DNA of 64,000 bases from Rodentibacter heidelbergensis (GTDB taxonomy: Bacteria > Pseudomonadota > Gammaproteobacteria > Enterobacterales > Pasteurellaceae): NCBI RefSeq assembly GCF_002000125.1, contig NZ_MLHH01000023.1, positions 1 through 64,000 on the forward strand, written 5' to 3'. Position 1 is the first letter of the stretch, and each line of letters opens with the position of its first letter. Position numbers and translations under genes: made by a program. This document shows, piece after piece, positions 29,567 through 42,186 of the stretch. The notes under the pieces were generated by a model that saw only the letters and a program-made list of their open reading frames with translations, had not been told where the DNA came from and searched no databases.

Positions 29567-30323
29567 CACCAAACCATTTTATTGAAAGTTGTTTTAATGT
29601 GCCTTCTTGGCGAAGTTCCTCAAGGGCTTGATTGACCTTGGCAATTAATGCTTCTTCGCCTTTCAGAAAAGCAAATCCTGTTGGGATTTTTTTATCACTT
29701 TCTACGGCAATTTTTAAACCGGAATTCGGTTGTTTTTTGAGATAGTCCAATACTGCTAATTTATCGTTCACCGTCGCATCAACACGCCCTTGTTTTACCG
29801 CCTCAAGGTTTTGTGCAAGGCTATCAACGGTCACAATTATTGCCCCTTGTTCGCGGGCATCTTTACTCCAATTGCTGGTAGCAGATTGTGCGGATTTTTT
29901 CCCTTTTAGATCCGCAAAGGTTTTAATACTGTCATTATCGGCCCGGGTCACAATCACCCCGGCGGAGTAATTATAAGGCGCAGAATAATCGTATTTTTTT
30001 AAACGTTCCGGACTTGGGTTGGTTTGATTGGCAATCACATCAAAGCGTTTTGCATTTAAACCGGCATACATTCCATCCCATGCGGTTTCTTTAAATTCAA
30101 TTTTCCAGCCTAATTTTTGAGCAATTTTCTCAATAATTTCCACATCAAACCCGGTGAGTTTGCCGTCTTTATCATGGAAAGTGAAAGGGGCATAAGTACC
30201 TTCTGTTCCTACTAATAATGTTTTCGTTTTTTCTACACGATCGGCAATTTCACCGGCATTTACCAACGTGGAAAACGCCAATCCTACGGAGAAAAGTGCG
30301 GTGGAAAAAAAGGATGTTTTCAT
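29550..30323 (-). CDS. Cystine/polar amino-acid binding protein
   Basis: This is a periplasmic solute-binding protein of family 3, 257 residues. A signal peptide ([18 protein letters not shown], cleavage near VNA-GE at about 23) precedes the two-lobed domain. The family marker [15 protein letters not shown] is at about 79-93. The mature protein resembles TcyJ/FliY cystine-binding proteins and H. influenzae HI1080. It is the first gene of the three-gene transporter, divergent from the pirin gene across a 261-bp region. Confidence 0.88.
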   Translation of the reverse strand: MKTSFFSTALFSVGLAFSTLVNAGEIADRVEKTKTLLVGTEGTYAPFTFHDKDGKLTGFDVEIIEKIAQKLGWKIEFKETAWDGMYAGLNAKRFDVIANQTNPSPERLKKYDYSAPYNYSAGVIVTRADNDSIKTFADLKGKKSAQSATSNWSKDAREQGAIIVTVDSLAQNLEAVKQGRVDATVNDKLAVLDYLKKQPNSGLKIAVESDKKIPTGFAFLKGEEALIAKVNQALEELRQEGTLKQLSIKWFGDDITQ

Positions 30324-30463
30324 AATCAGTTCCTCTTAACTATTGTGTTTGCAAGGCTAGGATTATAAAAGCCCCATTTAACAAAAAACAAGACGATTTA
30401 TTTATGAGTTAGATGATTTAGTTATAAGAAAATGCTCATCCCCAAATAACCAAACAACCCCCC

Positions 30464-30480
30464 CTATTATTTCATAATAG
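30464..30480. promoter_or_regulatory. Palindrome in divergent promoter region
   Basis: CTATTAT and ATAATAG flank TTC. It lies midway between the divergent amino-acid transporter and pirin genes and upstream of a TATAAT (30529-30534) that suits the pirin gene. It could be an operator; no regulator is identified. Confidence 0.35.
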
Positions 30481-30584
30481 TAAAATATCTTTTAACAAAA
30501 CACCTATTTATTCACTTTCTGCTAAGCGTATAATGCACGCCATCAACAGAACGATAGGTTCTAACACAAATTAAGGAGATAACA

Positions 30585-31466
30585 ATGAAAAAAGTCGCAA
30601 ATGTTTTCAATGCACCAGAAAAACACTGGGTCGGTAATGGTTTCCATGTGGCATCCATGTTTAGTTATAACGACAAAGATAAAAACCTCGATCCATTTCT
30701 TTTAATGGATTACAACCCACCTAAATTTTTCCAAGGTGGCCGTCGTGATAATTCAGAATTTGATTTACGAGGCGTGGAAGAGCATCCACATCGTGGTTTT
30801 GAAACCGTTACTATCGCTTATCAAGGCGAAGTCTCTCACCGTGACTCGCACGGTGGCGGCGGTACTATCGGTACCGGAGATGTGCAATGGATGACCGCAG
30901 GTTCCGGTGTGATGCACGAAGAAATGCACTCAGAAAAATTTGCCAAAGAAGGCGGATTATTTGAAATGGTTCAACTTTGGGTCAATTTACCGGCAAAAGA
31001 TAAAATGACCACACCGAAATATCAAGCCATTAAATCAGCGGATATTCCGGTGGTGACACTCCCAAATAATGCGGGTTCCGTACGGGTCATTGCCGGTGAA
31101 TTATTGGATACAAAAGGTTCAGCTGAAACCTTTAGCCCGATTAATATGTGGGATACCACCATGAATGCGAATGGAACACATACTTTTAGTGTGCCGGAAA
31201 GTCATAATGTGGTGATCCTGGTATTAGAAGGGACAATCCAAGTGGGTGGCGATGCCATTGCACGCCGTGGTGAATTAGTCACTTTCGAGCGTGGCGGTCG
31301 TGATGTCCTGATCGAAGCAAACAATGAAGCCAAATTGTTAATTTTGACCGGAGAGCCACTCAATGAGCCAATTGTGGGTTATGGTCCGTTTGTGATGAAT
31401 ACCCGTGAGCAAATTATTGAAGCATTCAATGATGTGCATGCCGGCAGATTTGGTCGCTTAGACTAA
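30585..31466 (+). CDS. Pirin family protein
   Basis: A 293-residue bicupin of the pirin family. The N-terminal cupin carries the metal-binding block EEHPHRGFETVTIAY (about 65-79), HRDSHGG and GSGVMHEEMH (about 108-117), giving the expected His/Glu ligands. Some bacterial pirins (YhhW) have quercetin dioxygenase activity; others act as regulators or redox sensors, so the role here is open. AAGGAGATAAC precedes the ATG, and a TATAAT lies upstream. A strong terminator follows, so it is monocistronic. Confidence 0.88.
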   Translation: MKKVANVFNAPEKHWVGNGFHVASMFSYNDKDKNLDPFLLMDYNPPKFFQGGRRDNSEFDLRGVEEHPHRGFETVTIAYQGEVSHRDSHGGGGTIGTGDVQWMTAGSGVMHEEMHSEKFAKEGGLFEMVQLWVNLPAKDKMTTPKYQAIKSADIPVVTLPNNAGSVRVIAGELLDTKGSAETFSPINMWDTTMNANGTHTFSVPESHNVVILVLEGTIQVGGDAIARRGELVTFERGGRDVLIEANNEAKLLILTGEPLNEPIVGYGPFVMNTREQIIEAFNDVHAGRFGRLD

Positions 31467-31473
31467 GCCCTCT

Positions 31474-31500
31474 AAAAACCACCCGAAAGGGTGGTTTTTT
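31474..31500 (+). terminator. Terminator after pirin gene
   Basis: AAAAACCACCC, loop GAAA, GGGTGGTTTTTT. This is a textbook strong terminator 8 bp after the stop. Confidence 0.93.
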
Positions 31501-31679
31501 ATATTCCAACCGACATTTATTTTCAATCAATCCATTTCCCCCTCTCAAAAATGGATGAAAAAACATCGATTATTTTTAATGTTCGGCTATCCTCTCCCCC
31601 CTAAATAAAAAATCTGTAAGAAATGGAAAGAGCGCTCGTCTAAACCATATCATTTGATGATTTAAAGGAGAACCTCACA

Positions 31680-32747
31680 ATGAAATTTTCAAAACTTTTT
31701 CTATTAATCGGGGCATTTTGTGCCACAAGCCAATGGATTTGGGCTGTGGAAAAAAACAAACCAACACACAATATGGAGCAAAAAACCATGATGAAATCTC
31801 AACAAAATCTGCGTGAAATTTATTTAGCCGGTGGCTGTTTTTGGGGTGTGGAAGCCTATATGGAACGTATTTATGGCGTGAAAGATGCCAGTTCAGGCTA
31901 TGCCAATGGCAATCGGGATAAAACCAGTTATGCACTGCTTGCTATCACAGATCACGCCGAGGCAGTTAAAGTCACTTATGATGCCAACCAAATTTCACTG
32001 GATAAACTGCTGCAATATTATTTTAAAGTAATCGACCCAACCAGTGTAAACAAGCAAGGAAATGATAGAGGCCGTCAATATCGCACTGGGATTTACTATC
32101 AAGATAGTGCAGATAAACCTGTCATCGACCAAGCGATTGCTACACTACAAACAAAGTACAAAAATAAAATTCAAATTGAAGTAGAACCCCTTAAAAATTA
32201 CACGGAAGCGGAAGAATATCACCAAGATTATTTGAAAAAAAATCCCAATGGCTATTGCCATATCGACATCACACAGGCAGACGAACCCATGATTAATGAA
32301 AAAGACTACCCTAAACCGAGCGATGAAACCCTCAAAGCCACATTAACACCGTTGCAATATTCCGTCACGCAGAAAAAACACACCGAACGTTCTTTCAGCA
32401 ATGAATATTGGGATAACTTCCGGCCGGGAATTTATGTGGATGTCACCACCGGTGAACCCTTGTTTTCCTCTAATGATAAATTTGAGTCGGGCTGTGGTTG
32501 GCCAAGTTTCACTCACCCTATTGCCAAAGAGGTGGTGCATTATCAAACCGATAATAGCTTTAATATGCAACGCACTGAGGTGCTAAGTCGCAGTGGTCAG
32601 GCTCATTTAGGACATGTTTTTGATGACGGCCCAAAAGACAAAGGCGGTTTACGTTATTGTATCAACAGTGCCTCTATCAAATTTATTCCTTTGGAAGAAA
32701 TGGAAAAAGCCGGATATGGCTATTTAGTGAAAACCATTAAAAAATAA
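31680..32747 (+). CDS. msrAB: Bifunctional peptide methionine sulfoxide reductase MsrAB
   Basis: An exported fusion that repairs both stereoisomers of methionine sulfoxide in envelope proteins. The 355-residue protein starts with a signal peptide (about 1-22). The MsrA domain (about 45-200) has the catalytic GGCFWGVE, and the MsrB domain (about 220-350) has SGCGWPSF and the catalytic Cys in RYCINSASI. It lacks the N-terminal thioredoxin domain of Neisseria PilB; instead a CcdA-like protein and a separate thioredoxin follow in the same operon. AAAGGAGAACC precedes the ATG. H. influenzae HI1455-1453 has the same trio. Confidence 0.95.
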   Translation: MKFSKLFLLIGAFCATSQWIWAVEKNKPTHNMEQKTMMKSQQNLREIYLAGGCFWGVEAYMERIYGVKDASSGYANGNRDKTSYALLAITDHAEAVKVTYDANQISLDKLLQYYFKVIDPTSVNKQGNDRGRQYRTGIYYQDSADKPVIDQAIATLQTKYKNKIQIEVEPLKNYTEAEEYHQDYLKKNPNGYCHIDITQADEPMINEKDYPKPSDETLKATLTPLQYSVTQKKHTERSFSNEYWDNFRPGIYVDVTTGEPLFSSNDKFESGCGWPSFTHPIAKEVVHYQTDNSFNMQRTEVLSRSGQAHLGHVFDDGPKDKGGLRYCINSASIKFIPLEEMEKAGYGYLVKTIKK

Positions 32748-32805
32748 CGCAAGTCAGGGGTGTAAATGCCTTACACACCTGACAAAATAGTAGGAAAATC
32801 AAATC

Positions 32806-33447
32806 ATGTTAGACCAACAACTGCTTATCGGAACAGTATTTTTAGCGGGAATTGCCTCTTTTCTTTCCCCCTGTATTTTTCCGATCATCCCGATTTATTT
32901 TGGTATTCTCAGTAAAGGCGGGAAAAAAGTCCTCAATACCTTTTTATTTATATTAGGGCTTTCCCTTACCTTTGTAAGCCTGGGCTTTAGCTTTGGTTTT
33001 CTCGGGAATATTTTATTTAGCGAAACAACCCGTGTCGTTGCCGGGATCATCGTCATTATTCTTGGAATTCATCAACTTGGGATCGTTAAAATCGGCTTAC
33101 TTGAACGCACGAAATTAGTGGAAATCAAAACCTCGGGAAAATCCACCGCACTTGAAGCCTTCGTGCTCGGGCTAACCTTCAGTCTTGGCTGGACACCTTG
33201 CATTGGCCCTATTCTTGCCTCCGTTCTGGCTCTTTCTGGCGAAGAAGGCTCGGCACTTTACGGTGCAGCAATGATGTTAGTTTATGTTTTTGGCTTAGCC
33301 ACCCCTTTTATGCTTTTCTCGTTGTTTTCCGACAGTTTGCTAAAACGAGCAAAAAGCCTGAACCGCCATTTAGAGAAATTCAAAATTGCCGGGGGAATAT
33401 TGATTATTGTGATGGGCTTTTTATTAATCACCAATAATCTTGTGTAA
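32806..33447 (+). CDS. CcdA-type thiol electron transporter
   Basis: This inner-membrane protein passes electrons from cytoplasmic thioredoxin to periplasmic thiol partners. The 213 residues contain about six membrane helices in two halves, each with a key cysteine: SFLSPCIFPIIP (about 21-32) and GWTPCIGPI (about 127-135). It is the short CcdA/DsbD-beta form with no soluble domains. The next gene gives the exported thioredoxin-like partner, and msrAB precedes it, so the electron path CcdA to thioredoxin to MsrAB is likely. Confidence 0.9.
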   Translation: MLDQQLLIGTVFLAGIASFLSPCIFPIIPIYFGILSKGGKKVLNTFLFILGLSLTFVSLGFSFGFLGNILFSETTRVVAGIIVIILGIHQLGIVKIGLLERTKLVEIKTSGKSTALEAFVLGLTFSLGWTPCIGPILASVLALSGEEGSALYGAAMMLVYVFGLATPFMLFSLFSDSLLKRAKSLNRHLEKFKIAGGILIIVMGFLLITNNLV

Positions 33448-33487
33448 TGTACAAAATACCCTTTCACCAATAAAAAGGAAAAAACAA

Positions 33488-33955
33488 ATGAAAAAATTAC
33501 TCTCAATCTTATTCATGACATTCAGCCTTCAAGCTTTCGCCACCAATTTGGCAGATATTCCTCTTAAGGATGTCAACAATCAACCGGTATCCCTTGAGCA
33601 ATACAAAGGCAAACCGGTGTACATCAAAATGTGGGCATCATGGTGCCCTATCTGTTTAGCCGGCTTGGCAGAAATTGATGAGTTAAGTGCTAATCCACCG
33701 CAAAACTTTACCATTATCACGGTGGTTTCACCTTCTCATAAAGGGGAAAAAGCGACCGCAGAATTTATTGAATGGTACAAAGGTTTAGATTACAAAAATA
33801 TCACCCTATTACTGGATGAAAAAGGGGAAATCATTGAGCGTGCCCGTGTGCGTGGTTATCCTTTTAATGTTTTTTTAGACCCTGAGCTGAAGGTGAAAAA
33901 AACCGTACCGGGGCATTTAAATCCAGAGAAAATTCGCCAATTTGCCGAACAATAA
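33488..33955 (+). CDS. Exported TlpA-like thioredoxin
   Basis: A 155-residue periplasmic thioredoxin-fold protein. A signal peptide (MKKLLSILFMTFSLQAFA, cleavage near 18) leads into a TlpA/AhpC-TSA-like domain with the redox motif WASWCPIC (about 47-54). The cis-proline region is VRGYPFNVFL near residue 125. The ATG at 33488, with AAAAAGGAAAAAAC upstream, gives the correct signal peptide; an in-frame start at 33440 does not. As the last gene of the msrAB operon it probably reduces MsrAB in the periplasm. Confidence 0.9.
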   Translation: MKKLLSILFMTFSLQAFATNLADIPLKDVNNQPVSLEQYKGKPVYIKMWASWCPICLAGLAEIDELSANPPQNFTIITVVSPSHKGEKATAEFIEWYKGLDYKNITLLLDEKGEIIERARVRGYPFNVFLDPELKVKKTVPGHLNPEKIRQFAEQ

Positions 33956-33990
33956 GATGAAAGTGTGGCTAAAAAACTCGATGATTTTTC

Positions 33991-34161
33991 GACATTATGC
34001 AGCAGTTGCACAACGTTGTTTTTTGTTATCTTGTAGGGACACACTGCGTGTGTCCGAATTTTAACCTATTGAAATAATTTGATTTTATAACGGACACACG
34101 CAGTGTGTCCCTACGTTTTGGTTAAAATTTCTGTTTTGTGCATTTGCTACATAATACCGGT
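33991..34161. repeat. MITE-like palindromic element, copy 2
   Basis: Outer arms are 33991-34015 (ATTATGCAGCAGTTGCACAA) and 34135-34161 (inverse ATTATGTAGCAAATGCACAA). Inside lies an 82-bp unit (34033-34114) with the same 23-bp palindromic inverted ends as copy 1. Spacer sequences differ between copies but both include TTTGATTTTATAACGG. The element has no coding capacity and lies between the convergent thioredoxin and cysK genes. Confidence 0.8.
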
Positions 34162-34179
34162 CTTTTCTCCCATAAAAAA

Positions 34180-34199
34180 TGCGGCTATTTTTAGCCGCA
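34180..34199 (-). terminator. Terminator after cysK
   Basis: TGCGGCTA and TAGCCGCA pair across a short T-rich loop, about 25 bp past the cysK stop. One arm runs into a partial uptake signal, so it may be a decayed uptake-signal pair. Confidence 0.7.
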
Positions 34200-34224
34200 C
34201 TTTAGTTGATAGATAAAACTTCTA

Positions 34225-35172
34225 TTAGGCCTCAATGCCTTCAAATAACGCTGTACTGAGATAGCGTTCTGAAGCGGATGGAAGCACGACAACGATAAGT
34301 TTATCTTTAAACTCCGGCAATCTTGCGATGCGATCGGCTGCAGCAACCGCCGCACCGGAAGAAATTCCCGCTAAGATCCCCTCTTCAGCCATTAAACGGC
34401 GGGCAGTCGCAATGGCGGTGTCGCTGTCCACTGTTTCTACACGATCGATTAACGATAAATCTAAATTTTTCGGCACAAATCCGGCACCGATGCCTTGAAT
34501 TTTATGCGGGCCCGGTTTGATTTCTTCACCGGCTAAGGTTTGGGTAATCACCGGGGATTCGCTAGGTTCCACCACCACAGAGGTAATCGCCTTGCCAAAG
34601 TCTAATTTAATGGCACGGGAAACCCCTGTAATCGTCCCACCTGTGCCGGCCCCAGCAACCACCACATCTACTTTCCCTTCCGTATCTTTCCAGATTTCAA
34701 CACCAGTGGTTTCACGGTGAATTTGTGGATTCGCCGGGTTTTCAAATTGTTTTAACATGACATAACGATTTGGATTAGAAGCCACAATTTCTTCCGCTTT
34801 GGCAATAGCACCTTTCATGCCTTTTGCCCCTTCGGTAAGCACAAGGTTCACCCCTAAGCCACGCAATAAACGCTTACGTTCTAAACTCATGGTTTCCGGC
34901 ATGGTAAGTGTGATTTTATACCCACGCGCAGCCGCCACATAGGCAAGTGCAATACCGGTATTACCACTGGTGGCATCAACAATTTCTTTGTCTTTGGTGA
35001 GGATCCCGTCTTTTTCTGCTTGCCATACCATATTGGCACCAATGCGGCATTTCACACTAAAACTTGGATTTCGGCCTTCAATTTTTGCCACAATATTACC
35101 CTGGCCAAAATGTTTTAAACGTACCAGCGGTGTGTTGCCAATACTGTAAGAATTATCTGCATAGATTGTCAT
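34225..35172 (-). CDS. cysK: Cysteine synthase A
   Basis: CysK joins sulfide with O-acetylserine to make cysteine, using PLP. The 315-residue protein has the PLP lysine in [11 protein letters not shown] (about 41), the [11 protein letters not shown] loop (about 68-78) and the GTGGTITG phosphate cup (about 177-184). GGAGAGC precedes the ATG. It follows cysZ by 102 bp on the same strand, as in H. influenzae, although a TATAAA-like box in the gap allows independent control. Confidence 0.96.
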   Translation of the reverse strand: MTIYADNSYSIGNTPLVRLKHFGQGNIVAKIEGRNPSFSVKCRIGANMVWQAEKDGILTKDKEIVDATSGNTGIALAYVAAARGYKITLTMPETMSLERKRLLRGLGVNLVLTEGAKGMKGAIAKAEEIVASNPNRYVMLKQFENPANPQIHRETTGVEIWKDTEGKVDVVVAGAGTGGTITGVSRAIKLDFGKAITSVVVEPSESPVITQTLAGEEIKPGPHKIQGIGAGFVPKNLDLSLIDRVETVDSDTAIATARRLMAEEGILAGISSGAAVAAADRIARLPEFKDKLIVVVLPSASERYLSTALFEGIEA

Positions 35173-35274
35173 ATGCTCTCCTTATGAAGATGATTTACGA
35201 TGATTGATGAGGCAGTTATAGCATTGACGATAAAATAAAAAAAATAGTTATTTGATCTATTTTATAACTAAACG

Positions 35275-36123
35275 CTATTTCACAATTTGATGATTGTTTG
35301 TGCGAATATCCGTGCTGTTACTGCGTGTTGCCACTTCTCTAGAAGAATGACCGTGTTGATACTTGAAATTCATATCAAAGCGTAAACGATCACGGTAATT
35401 TTCTACCCACATCACCGTTGCACCACATACAGCAACGGGAATAATCACTAAATTCACGATAGGTAAAAATGTGCAACAAGTGACTAATCCACCAAAAGTA
35501 AGACTTTGTGAACGCTGCTCACCCAAGGCGTTTTTCATCACATTAAAGGAAATTTTGTGATTATCAAAAGGATAGTCACAATATTGAATTGCCATCATCC
35601 AAGCGGTGAATAAAAAGGTTAAAACCGGCACGATGGTCTGCCCAACCACGGGGATAAAGCCTAATAAGAATAAACCGACAATTTTAGGCAAGCTATACCA
35701 CAATTTTTGCCATTCTCGATGTAACATTCGAGGCACATCTTTCATGATATCCAGCCAACTGTCATCATTAATCGGCTCGCCGGTGAGCATTTTTTCCAAT
35801 TTTTCCGATAATAATCCGTTAAAGGGCGCAGCGATAAAACCGGATAATGTGGTGAAAGTGAAGTAAAATAGCAACAAAATCATCCCTGTGGACAACACAA
35901 GCAAAACGACACTCAAAAAACCTAACCAATCAGGAACGAAGCTCATCACCCAGTCGATCATTGTACTAATTTGCGAAATAAATAGCCAAAATAATCCGGA
36001 AAGTAAGACCACATTCAAAACAATAGGCATAATCACAAAACGGCGTAGCCCTTTTTGTGTAATAAAATGCCATCCCATCACAAAATAATGAAAACCGGAT
36101 TTAATTTCTTGTTGATTAATCAT
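35275..36123 (-). CDS. cysZ: Sulfate transporter CysZ
   Basis: CysZ is an inner-membrane sulfate importer that feeds cysteine synthesis. The 282-residue protein has four or more hydrophobic segments (about 25-50, 65-95, 140-175, 205-240) and the family motif region [14 protein letters not shown] near the start. The C-terminal tail after residue 250 is longer and polar ([15 protein letters not shown]). It precedes cysK and diverges from zipA. An uptake-signal inverted pair lies just upstream (36147-36175). Confidence 0.92.
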   Translation of the reverse strand: MINQQEIKSGFHYFVMGWHFITQKGLRRFVIMPIVLNVVLLSGLFWLFISQISTMIDWVMSFVPDWLGFLSVVLLVLSTGMILLLFYFTFTTLSGFIAAPFNGLLSEKLEKMLTGEPINDDSWLDIMKDVPRMLHREWQKLWYSLPKIVGLFLLGFIPVVGQTIVPVLTFLFTAWMMAIQYCDYPFDNHKISFNVMKNALGEQRSQSLTFGGLVTCCTFLPIVNLVIIPVAVCGATVMWVENYRDRLRFDMNFKYQHGHSSREVATRSNSTDIRTNNHQIVK

Positions 36124-36262
36124 GCTTTTTCCTTTTTAACGCTCACATAAGTGCGGTCAGTTTTGACCGTATTTTTGCCACAAAATTCCCCATTAGCCCT
36201 GTTTTTTCACCTTTTAAAATATGGTAGCATTGACGCAGTTTTATTGCCGATAGGAAGCAAAA

Positions 36263-37213
36263 ATGGATCTGAATACTATCTTGATTATTTTGGGTGTTGT
36301 GGCACTTGTCGCCTTGGTTGCCCACGGATTATGGTCAAATCGCCGTGAGAAATCAAAATATTTTAAAAATGAAACCACATTTAACCGTGCGTTTAACCAA
36401 ACGCAACAAACACCGTCAGAATACACTCCGGAAGCGACTCCGGTGTCGGTATCCCCTCCCTCTTTTACGAATACACCGCAATCTTTTGATTACACCCCAC
36501 CGGTGTCGCAGGTGGATTATCGTGAAACTGAGCGTACCGTCGATGATATTAAAATTTCCATTCCAAACAGTGCGCCTGTGCGTGAGCCGGTTCGTATGGA
36601 ATACAATATGAAACCGACACAACCACAGGCTGTGCCAAATCCTGCGGCAATGACCCTTGAGCAATTGGAAGCACAAAGTGATGAGTTAGAAGGGATTAAT
36701 TCTTCCTCGCCTGAATTGCGTGAACAGCTTTCACAAATGGCTCGAGGTGAGTTAGAGGAAGTCAAAGCCACCGTTCATTTTAATGAAGTACGTCAAGCTG
36801 AGCCTGAAATCCAAAAGCAAACATCGGGCTATATTCAACTCTATGTGATTTCACCGCAACATCGTGAGTTTCATGGCTCTCGCTTAGTTCAATCCCTTGA
36901 AAACTTAGGCTTTATTTTTGGTAAGCATAATATGTATCACCGCCATTTTGATTTAAGCGTGGCAAGCCCTGTCTTATTTAGTGTTGCTAACTTACAAGGG
37001 GAAGGCAACTTTGATCCCTATAATGCGGATTTCCGTACTATCGGTGTCACCCTATTTATGAAATTACCTTCACCGGGTAATGACTTGGCTAATCTTAAAT
37101 TGATGATTCGTGCTGCCAAAACCCTTGCGGAAGATTTAGGCGGCGCTGTACTGACAGAAGATGAACAACTCTTCGATGATTACCAAGAACAACATTACCT
37201 TTCACGGGTATAA
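36263..37213 (+). CDS. zipA: Cell division protein ZipA
   Basis: ZipA tethers FtsZ to the membrane at the division site. The 316-residue protein has an N-terminal membrane anchor (about 3-22, N-out), a short charged stretch, a P/T/Q-rich linker (about 45-165), and a C-terminal FtsZ-binding domain (about 175-316) beginning near GYIQLYVISPQ. It is followed by ligA, as in E. coli and H. influenzae, and diverges from cysZ. A hairpin lies between it and ligA. Confidence 0.94.
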   Translation: MDLNTILIILGVVALVALVAHGLWSNRREKSKYFKNETTFNRAFNQTQQTPSEYTPEATPVSVSPPSFTNTPQSFDYTPPVSQVDYRETERTVDDIKISIPNSAPVREPVRMEYNMKPTQPQAVPNPAAMTLEQLEAQSDELEGINSSSPELREQLSQMARGELEEVKATVHFNEVRQAEPEIQKQTSGYIQLYVISPQHREFHGSRLVQSLENLGFIFGKHNMYHRHFDLSVASPVLFSVANLQGEGNFDPYNADFRTIGVTLFMKLPSPGNDLANLKLMIRAAKTLAEDLGGAVLTEDEQLFDDYQEQHYLSRV

Positions 37214-37246
37214 TCCCTATTTATTTTCAACCACACTTTAGCTTTT

Positions 37247-39328
<2,082 letters not shown>

Positions 39329-39475
39329 ATCACAAAGGAAAACACACTAAGCTAAATGTTTCAAATATCACCATAAACCGATAAAGATATTAGTGGTTAT
39401 TACGATGAAGAGATAACCTCTCTTACTATAATTTAACCCCATATCATTGCGAATATCGTATTTTACCTGTCATAA

Positions 39476-39508
39476 AAAATGCCCGAAGTTATCTTCTTCG
39501 GGCATTTT
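39476..39508. terminator. Terminator between ligA and mltC
   Basis: Perfect 13-bp arms (AAAATGCCCGAAG and its complement) around a 7-base loop, with A-rich and T-rich flanks, so it can serve both convergent genes. The rest of the 195-bp gap holds nothing recognisable. Confidence 0.88.
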
Positions 39509-39523
39509 AATGTCATTTAAACA

Positions 39524-40600
39524 CTATTTCCTTACTCTAAATTTTTTCTGCGCTTGATCAACTTTTAACAAATAATTTCTCGCTTGGGAGGAAGGATGTG
39601 CCGTAGTTAAAATACGATAAACCTGTTCCGGATACATTTGGTTGATTTTGTAAATCGCTTCATCTTTATCGTTATCAAACACCCGTAGCACAGCACCCGC
39701 TCCACTGTTATAAGCAGAAATCATCGCAAAACGTTTAGAGGTTGGGTTCGTAATGCCGTCTAAATACTGATTTTGCAGAATCCATAGATAGGCCACCCCT
39801 GCATCAATATTATTTGCCGGATCATACAAATAACGTGTTGATGGTTGACCGCTTTTTCCTTTCATCGCAAAAATATCACGCCCTGCGGTATGAGGCACTA
39901 CCTGCATTAATCCAATCGCATTGGCATAACTGATGGCATAAGGGTTAAAGCTAGATTCCGTTTGCATAATGCCTAGAATTAAACTTTCATCAATGCCATA
40001 ACGCTGTGCCGCTTTTCTAACCAAAGGCAAATATTTTTGTGCACGCACTTCAACGTGGTTTGCAATCATCGGAATGGTGACAAACTGCACCATATTGCCA
40101 TTTTGCAAACGGCGGGTCTGCAATTTATTTTGAATTAAATAAGTCGCAAAATTGCCTGCAATAAACTGATTTGAAATTTGCTGACCATTATTATCGACCA
40201 CCTGTCCTAAAAGAAAAGGACGTGTACTAATAGGCACATCGCCCGAGGCAAATAAATCAATCCCTTTTGCATCAGACCCCATTAACAATGTATGCACAAT
40301 CGCATTATGTAAACGGTTAAGATCTTGTTGTGTTTCAATGATAATATTCCCTTCATCAAAACTCACATGACTACGGGTATAAAAAGAATCCGTATATTTC
40401 ACATAATCTTTACGGCTCGCCACAAGCAATTCATTCACCCCCCAAATACGATCAATATTATGGGAAAATTGCCCGGTGAGAATATCTAAACCCTGTGTAT
40501 CTTTTGCAAAAACCTCATCATAATTGATACTACGACGGTTAGGCGAATCACTACACGCATAGAGAAGTGGCAACAATGCCAATAACAAATACTTTTTCAT
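39524..40600 (-). CDS. mltC: Membrane-bound lytic transglycosylase C
   Basis: MltC cleaves peptidoglycan glycan strands from the outer membrane. The 358-residue protein has a lipoprotein signal ([16 protein letters not shown], Cys 16), an N-terminal MltC domain (about 40-190) and a C-terminal SLT domain with the catalytic Glu in [17 protein letters not shown] (about 208-224), then [11 protein letters not shown] and [13 protein letters not shown]. It follows yggX by 13 bp; mutY-yggX-mltC matches the E. coli order. Confidence 0.95.
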   Translation of the reverse strand: MKKYLLLALLPLLYACSDSPNRRSINYDEVFAKDTQGLDILTGQFSHNIDRIWGVNELLVASRKDYVKYTDSFYTRSHVSFDEGNIIIETQQDLNRLHNAIVHTLLMGSDAKGIDLFASGDVPISTRPFLLGQVVDNNGQQISNQFIAGNFATYLIQNKLQTRRLQNGNMVQFVTIPMIANHVEVRAQKYLPLVRKAAQRYGIDESLILGIMQTESSFNPYAISYANAIGLMQVVPHTAGRDIFAMKGKSGQPSTRYLYDPANNIDAGVAYLWILQNQYLDGITNPTSKRFAMISAYNSGAGAVLRVFDNDKDEAIYKINQMYPEQVYRILTTAHPSSQARNYLLKVDQAQKKFRVRK

Positions 40601-40613
40601 TATTTAATGCCGA

Positions 40614-40886
40614 TTATTGGGATGGGGGAACATAGCCTTCAATATGAACATCTTTTCCTTCAAAGAGGAAACTGACCATTTCTTGTTCAAGTAATTGACG
40701 ATGTTCCAAATTCATCATATTCAGTTTTTTCTCATTCACTAACATCGTTTGTTTTTTTATCCATTCAGCCCAAGCCTGCTTGCTGATTGAATCAAAAATG
40801 CGCTTCCCTAATTCTCCCGGATAAAGCTGGAAATCAAGGCCTTCGGCATCTTTTTTGAGATACTCACAAAACACTGTTCTCGCCAT
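40614..40886 (-). CDS. yggX: Iron-trafficking/oxidative protection protein YggX
   Basis: A 90-residue small cytoplasmic protein that protects iron-sulfur enzymes from oxidative damage in enterics. It starts [20 protein letters not shown], with the conserved Cys7, and retains the family's [18 protein letters not shown] segment (about 23-40). The ATG at 40886 gives the family N-terminus; a start at 40901 adds five residues. It overlaps the end of mutY by 23 bp, so the two are coupled. MutY has an iron-sulfur cluster, a sensible pairing. Confidence 0.94.
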   Translation of the reverse strand: MARTVFCEYLKKDAEGLDFQLYPGELGKRIFDSISKQAWAEWIKKQTMLVNEKKLNMMNLEHRQLLEQEMVSFLFEGKDVHIEGYVPPSQ

Positions 40887-42015
40887 AATAATTCCTTGCA
40901 AATTGTGTTAATAAATTTTTTACAGGCTGTGCCAGCCCGATCTGTTCAGAATTTTGCGGATCATACCAATATTTGACCGCACTTGATAGACTTGGTTGAT
41001 ATTCTTTTGGTTTTTCCATCACTTTTCGCCAATCTCGATTTACCCGCTCGACCTGATTATTTCCCAGTTCCGCATAAATCGGATAAATATCCAAATGAAA
41101 ATGGCTGAAAGTATGACGAAAACTCGGCCATGCCTGATAATGGGAAATGCCCTCATTGGCTAAATAAGCCAATAACGCCTCTTTTGATTCAAATTGTGGA
41201 AAACAAAATAAACCGCCCCATAAACCGGAATTTTCCCGTTGTTCCAACCATACTTTGCCATTTTTAGTCAAAATCAAAAAATAGGTTTCTTTTTCCGGTA
41301 GCGGTTTTTTCGTTTTTTTACCGGGGAATTGCGCCCAACTGTCGTTTTTATAAGCCGAACAATCTTTCATCAAAGGACAAAACTCACACTTTGGTTTAGA
41401 ACCTGTGCAAATCATCGCACCAATATCCATCATTCCTTGATTAAAATCCGCCACCCGCTCCACTGGTGTGACTTCTTCTGTTAAATGCCATAAACGGCTT
41501 TCCACCTTATTTTCACCTGGCCACCCTTCTACGGCAAAATAACGTGCCAACACACGTTTCACATTACCATCTAAAATGGGATAAGGTTGGTTTAACACGG
41601 AAGATAAAATCGCCCCGGCGGTAGAACGCCCCACGCCCGGTAATGCCCAAACCTGTTCAAAATCCGTAGGAAAATCACCGTTAAATTCATCCCGAATTTT
41701 TTGTGCGGCCTTATGTAAATTGCGTGCCCTTGCGTAATAGCCCAACCCTGTCCACAAATGCAACACCTCATCTTGCGAGGCATTAGCAAGTGCGGTCAAA
41801 TTTGGAAAAGTTTCAACAAACCGCTCAAAATAAGGGATCACCGTTGCCACTTGGGTTTGTTGAAGCATCACCTCTGAAAGCCAAACCTTATAAAGGGTTT
41901 TATTTTGCTGCCAAGGTAAATGCTTACGCCCCAATTTGTCGTACCATTGCAATACAGATTGGGCAAAAGGCGCATAGGGGGAAGATTTCGCTAACATAAC
42001 TTCGTTCAAATTCAT
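40864..42015 (-). CDS. mutY: Adenine DNA glycosylase MutY
   Basis: MutY removes adenine mispaired with 8-oxoguanine. The 383-residue protein has the helix-hairpin-helix [14 protein letters not shown] (about 123-136) with the catalytic aspartate nearby ([12 protein letters not shown]), and the [4Fe-4S] site C-x6-C-x2-C-x5-C starting [11 protein letters not shown] (about 202-212). A C-terminal Nudix-like domain follows (about 240-370). The ATG at 42015 or an internal one at 41997 could start it. With mutT at 58.8 kb, two of the three 8-oxoguanine defence genes lie in the window. Confidence 0.95.
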   Translation of the reverse strand: MNLNEVMLAKSSPYAPFAQSVLQWYDKLGRKHLPWQQNKTLYKVWLSEVMLQQTQVATVIPYFERFVETFPNLTALANASQDEVLHLWTGLGYYARARNLHKAAQKIRDEFNGDFPTDFEQVWALPGVGRSTAGAILSSVLNQPYPILDGNVKRVLARYFAVEGWPGENKVESRLWHLTEEVTPVERVADFNQGMMDIGAMICTGSKPKCEFCPLMKDCSAYKNDSWAQFPGKKTKKPLPEKETYFLILTKNGKVWLEQRENSGLWGGLFCFPQFESKEALLAYLANEGISHYQAWPSFRHTFSHFHLDIYPIYAELGNNQVERVNRDWRKVMEKPKEYQPSLSSAVKYWYDPQNSEQIGLAQPVKNLLTQFARNYYGENSVL

Positions 42016-42084
42016 TCTAAAGTGCGGTTAAAAATAGCGATAATTTTACACCAAAACAGGGCTTGTTTATCTCTATTTTTTCAG

Positions 42085-42186
42085 TATAATCTGCACCCTA
42101 TTTGGTGCCAATTATGGCGTATTATTCACTCACGCGGTGTAAGGAGAAAGTTCTTATAGCGGCGTGGCTTCATTTTGAGGTTTTCT
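42085..42186 (+). promoter_or_regulatory. rpmE promoter and structured leader
   Basis: A TATAAT at 42085-42090 gives an expected transcript start near 42097. The leader holds GCACC/GGTGC (42093-42097 and 42104-42108) and CACGC/GCGTG (42131-42135 and 42162-42166), enclosing an AAGGAG that is not the rpmE ribosome-binding site; that one is GAGG at 42177-42180. Ribosomal-protein L31 leaders are known in gamma-proteobacteria, and this may be one. Confidence 0.45.

Noticed and set aside
31836-31860. Possible selenocysteine MsrA
   Set aside because: The catalytic codon in GGCFWG is an ordinary cysteine codon (TGT) and there is no in-frame TGA.
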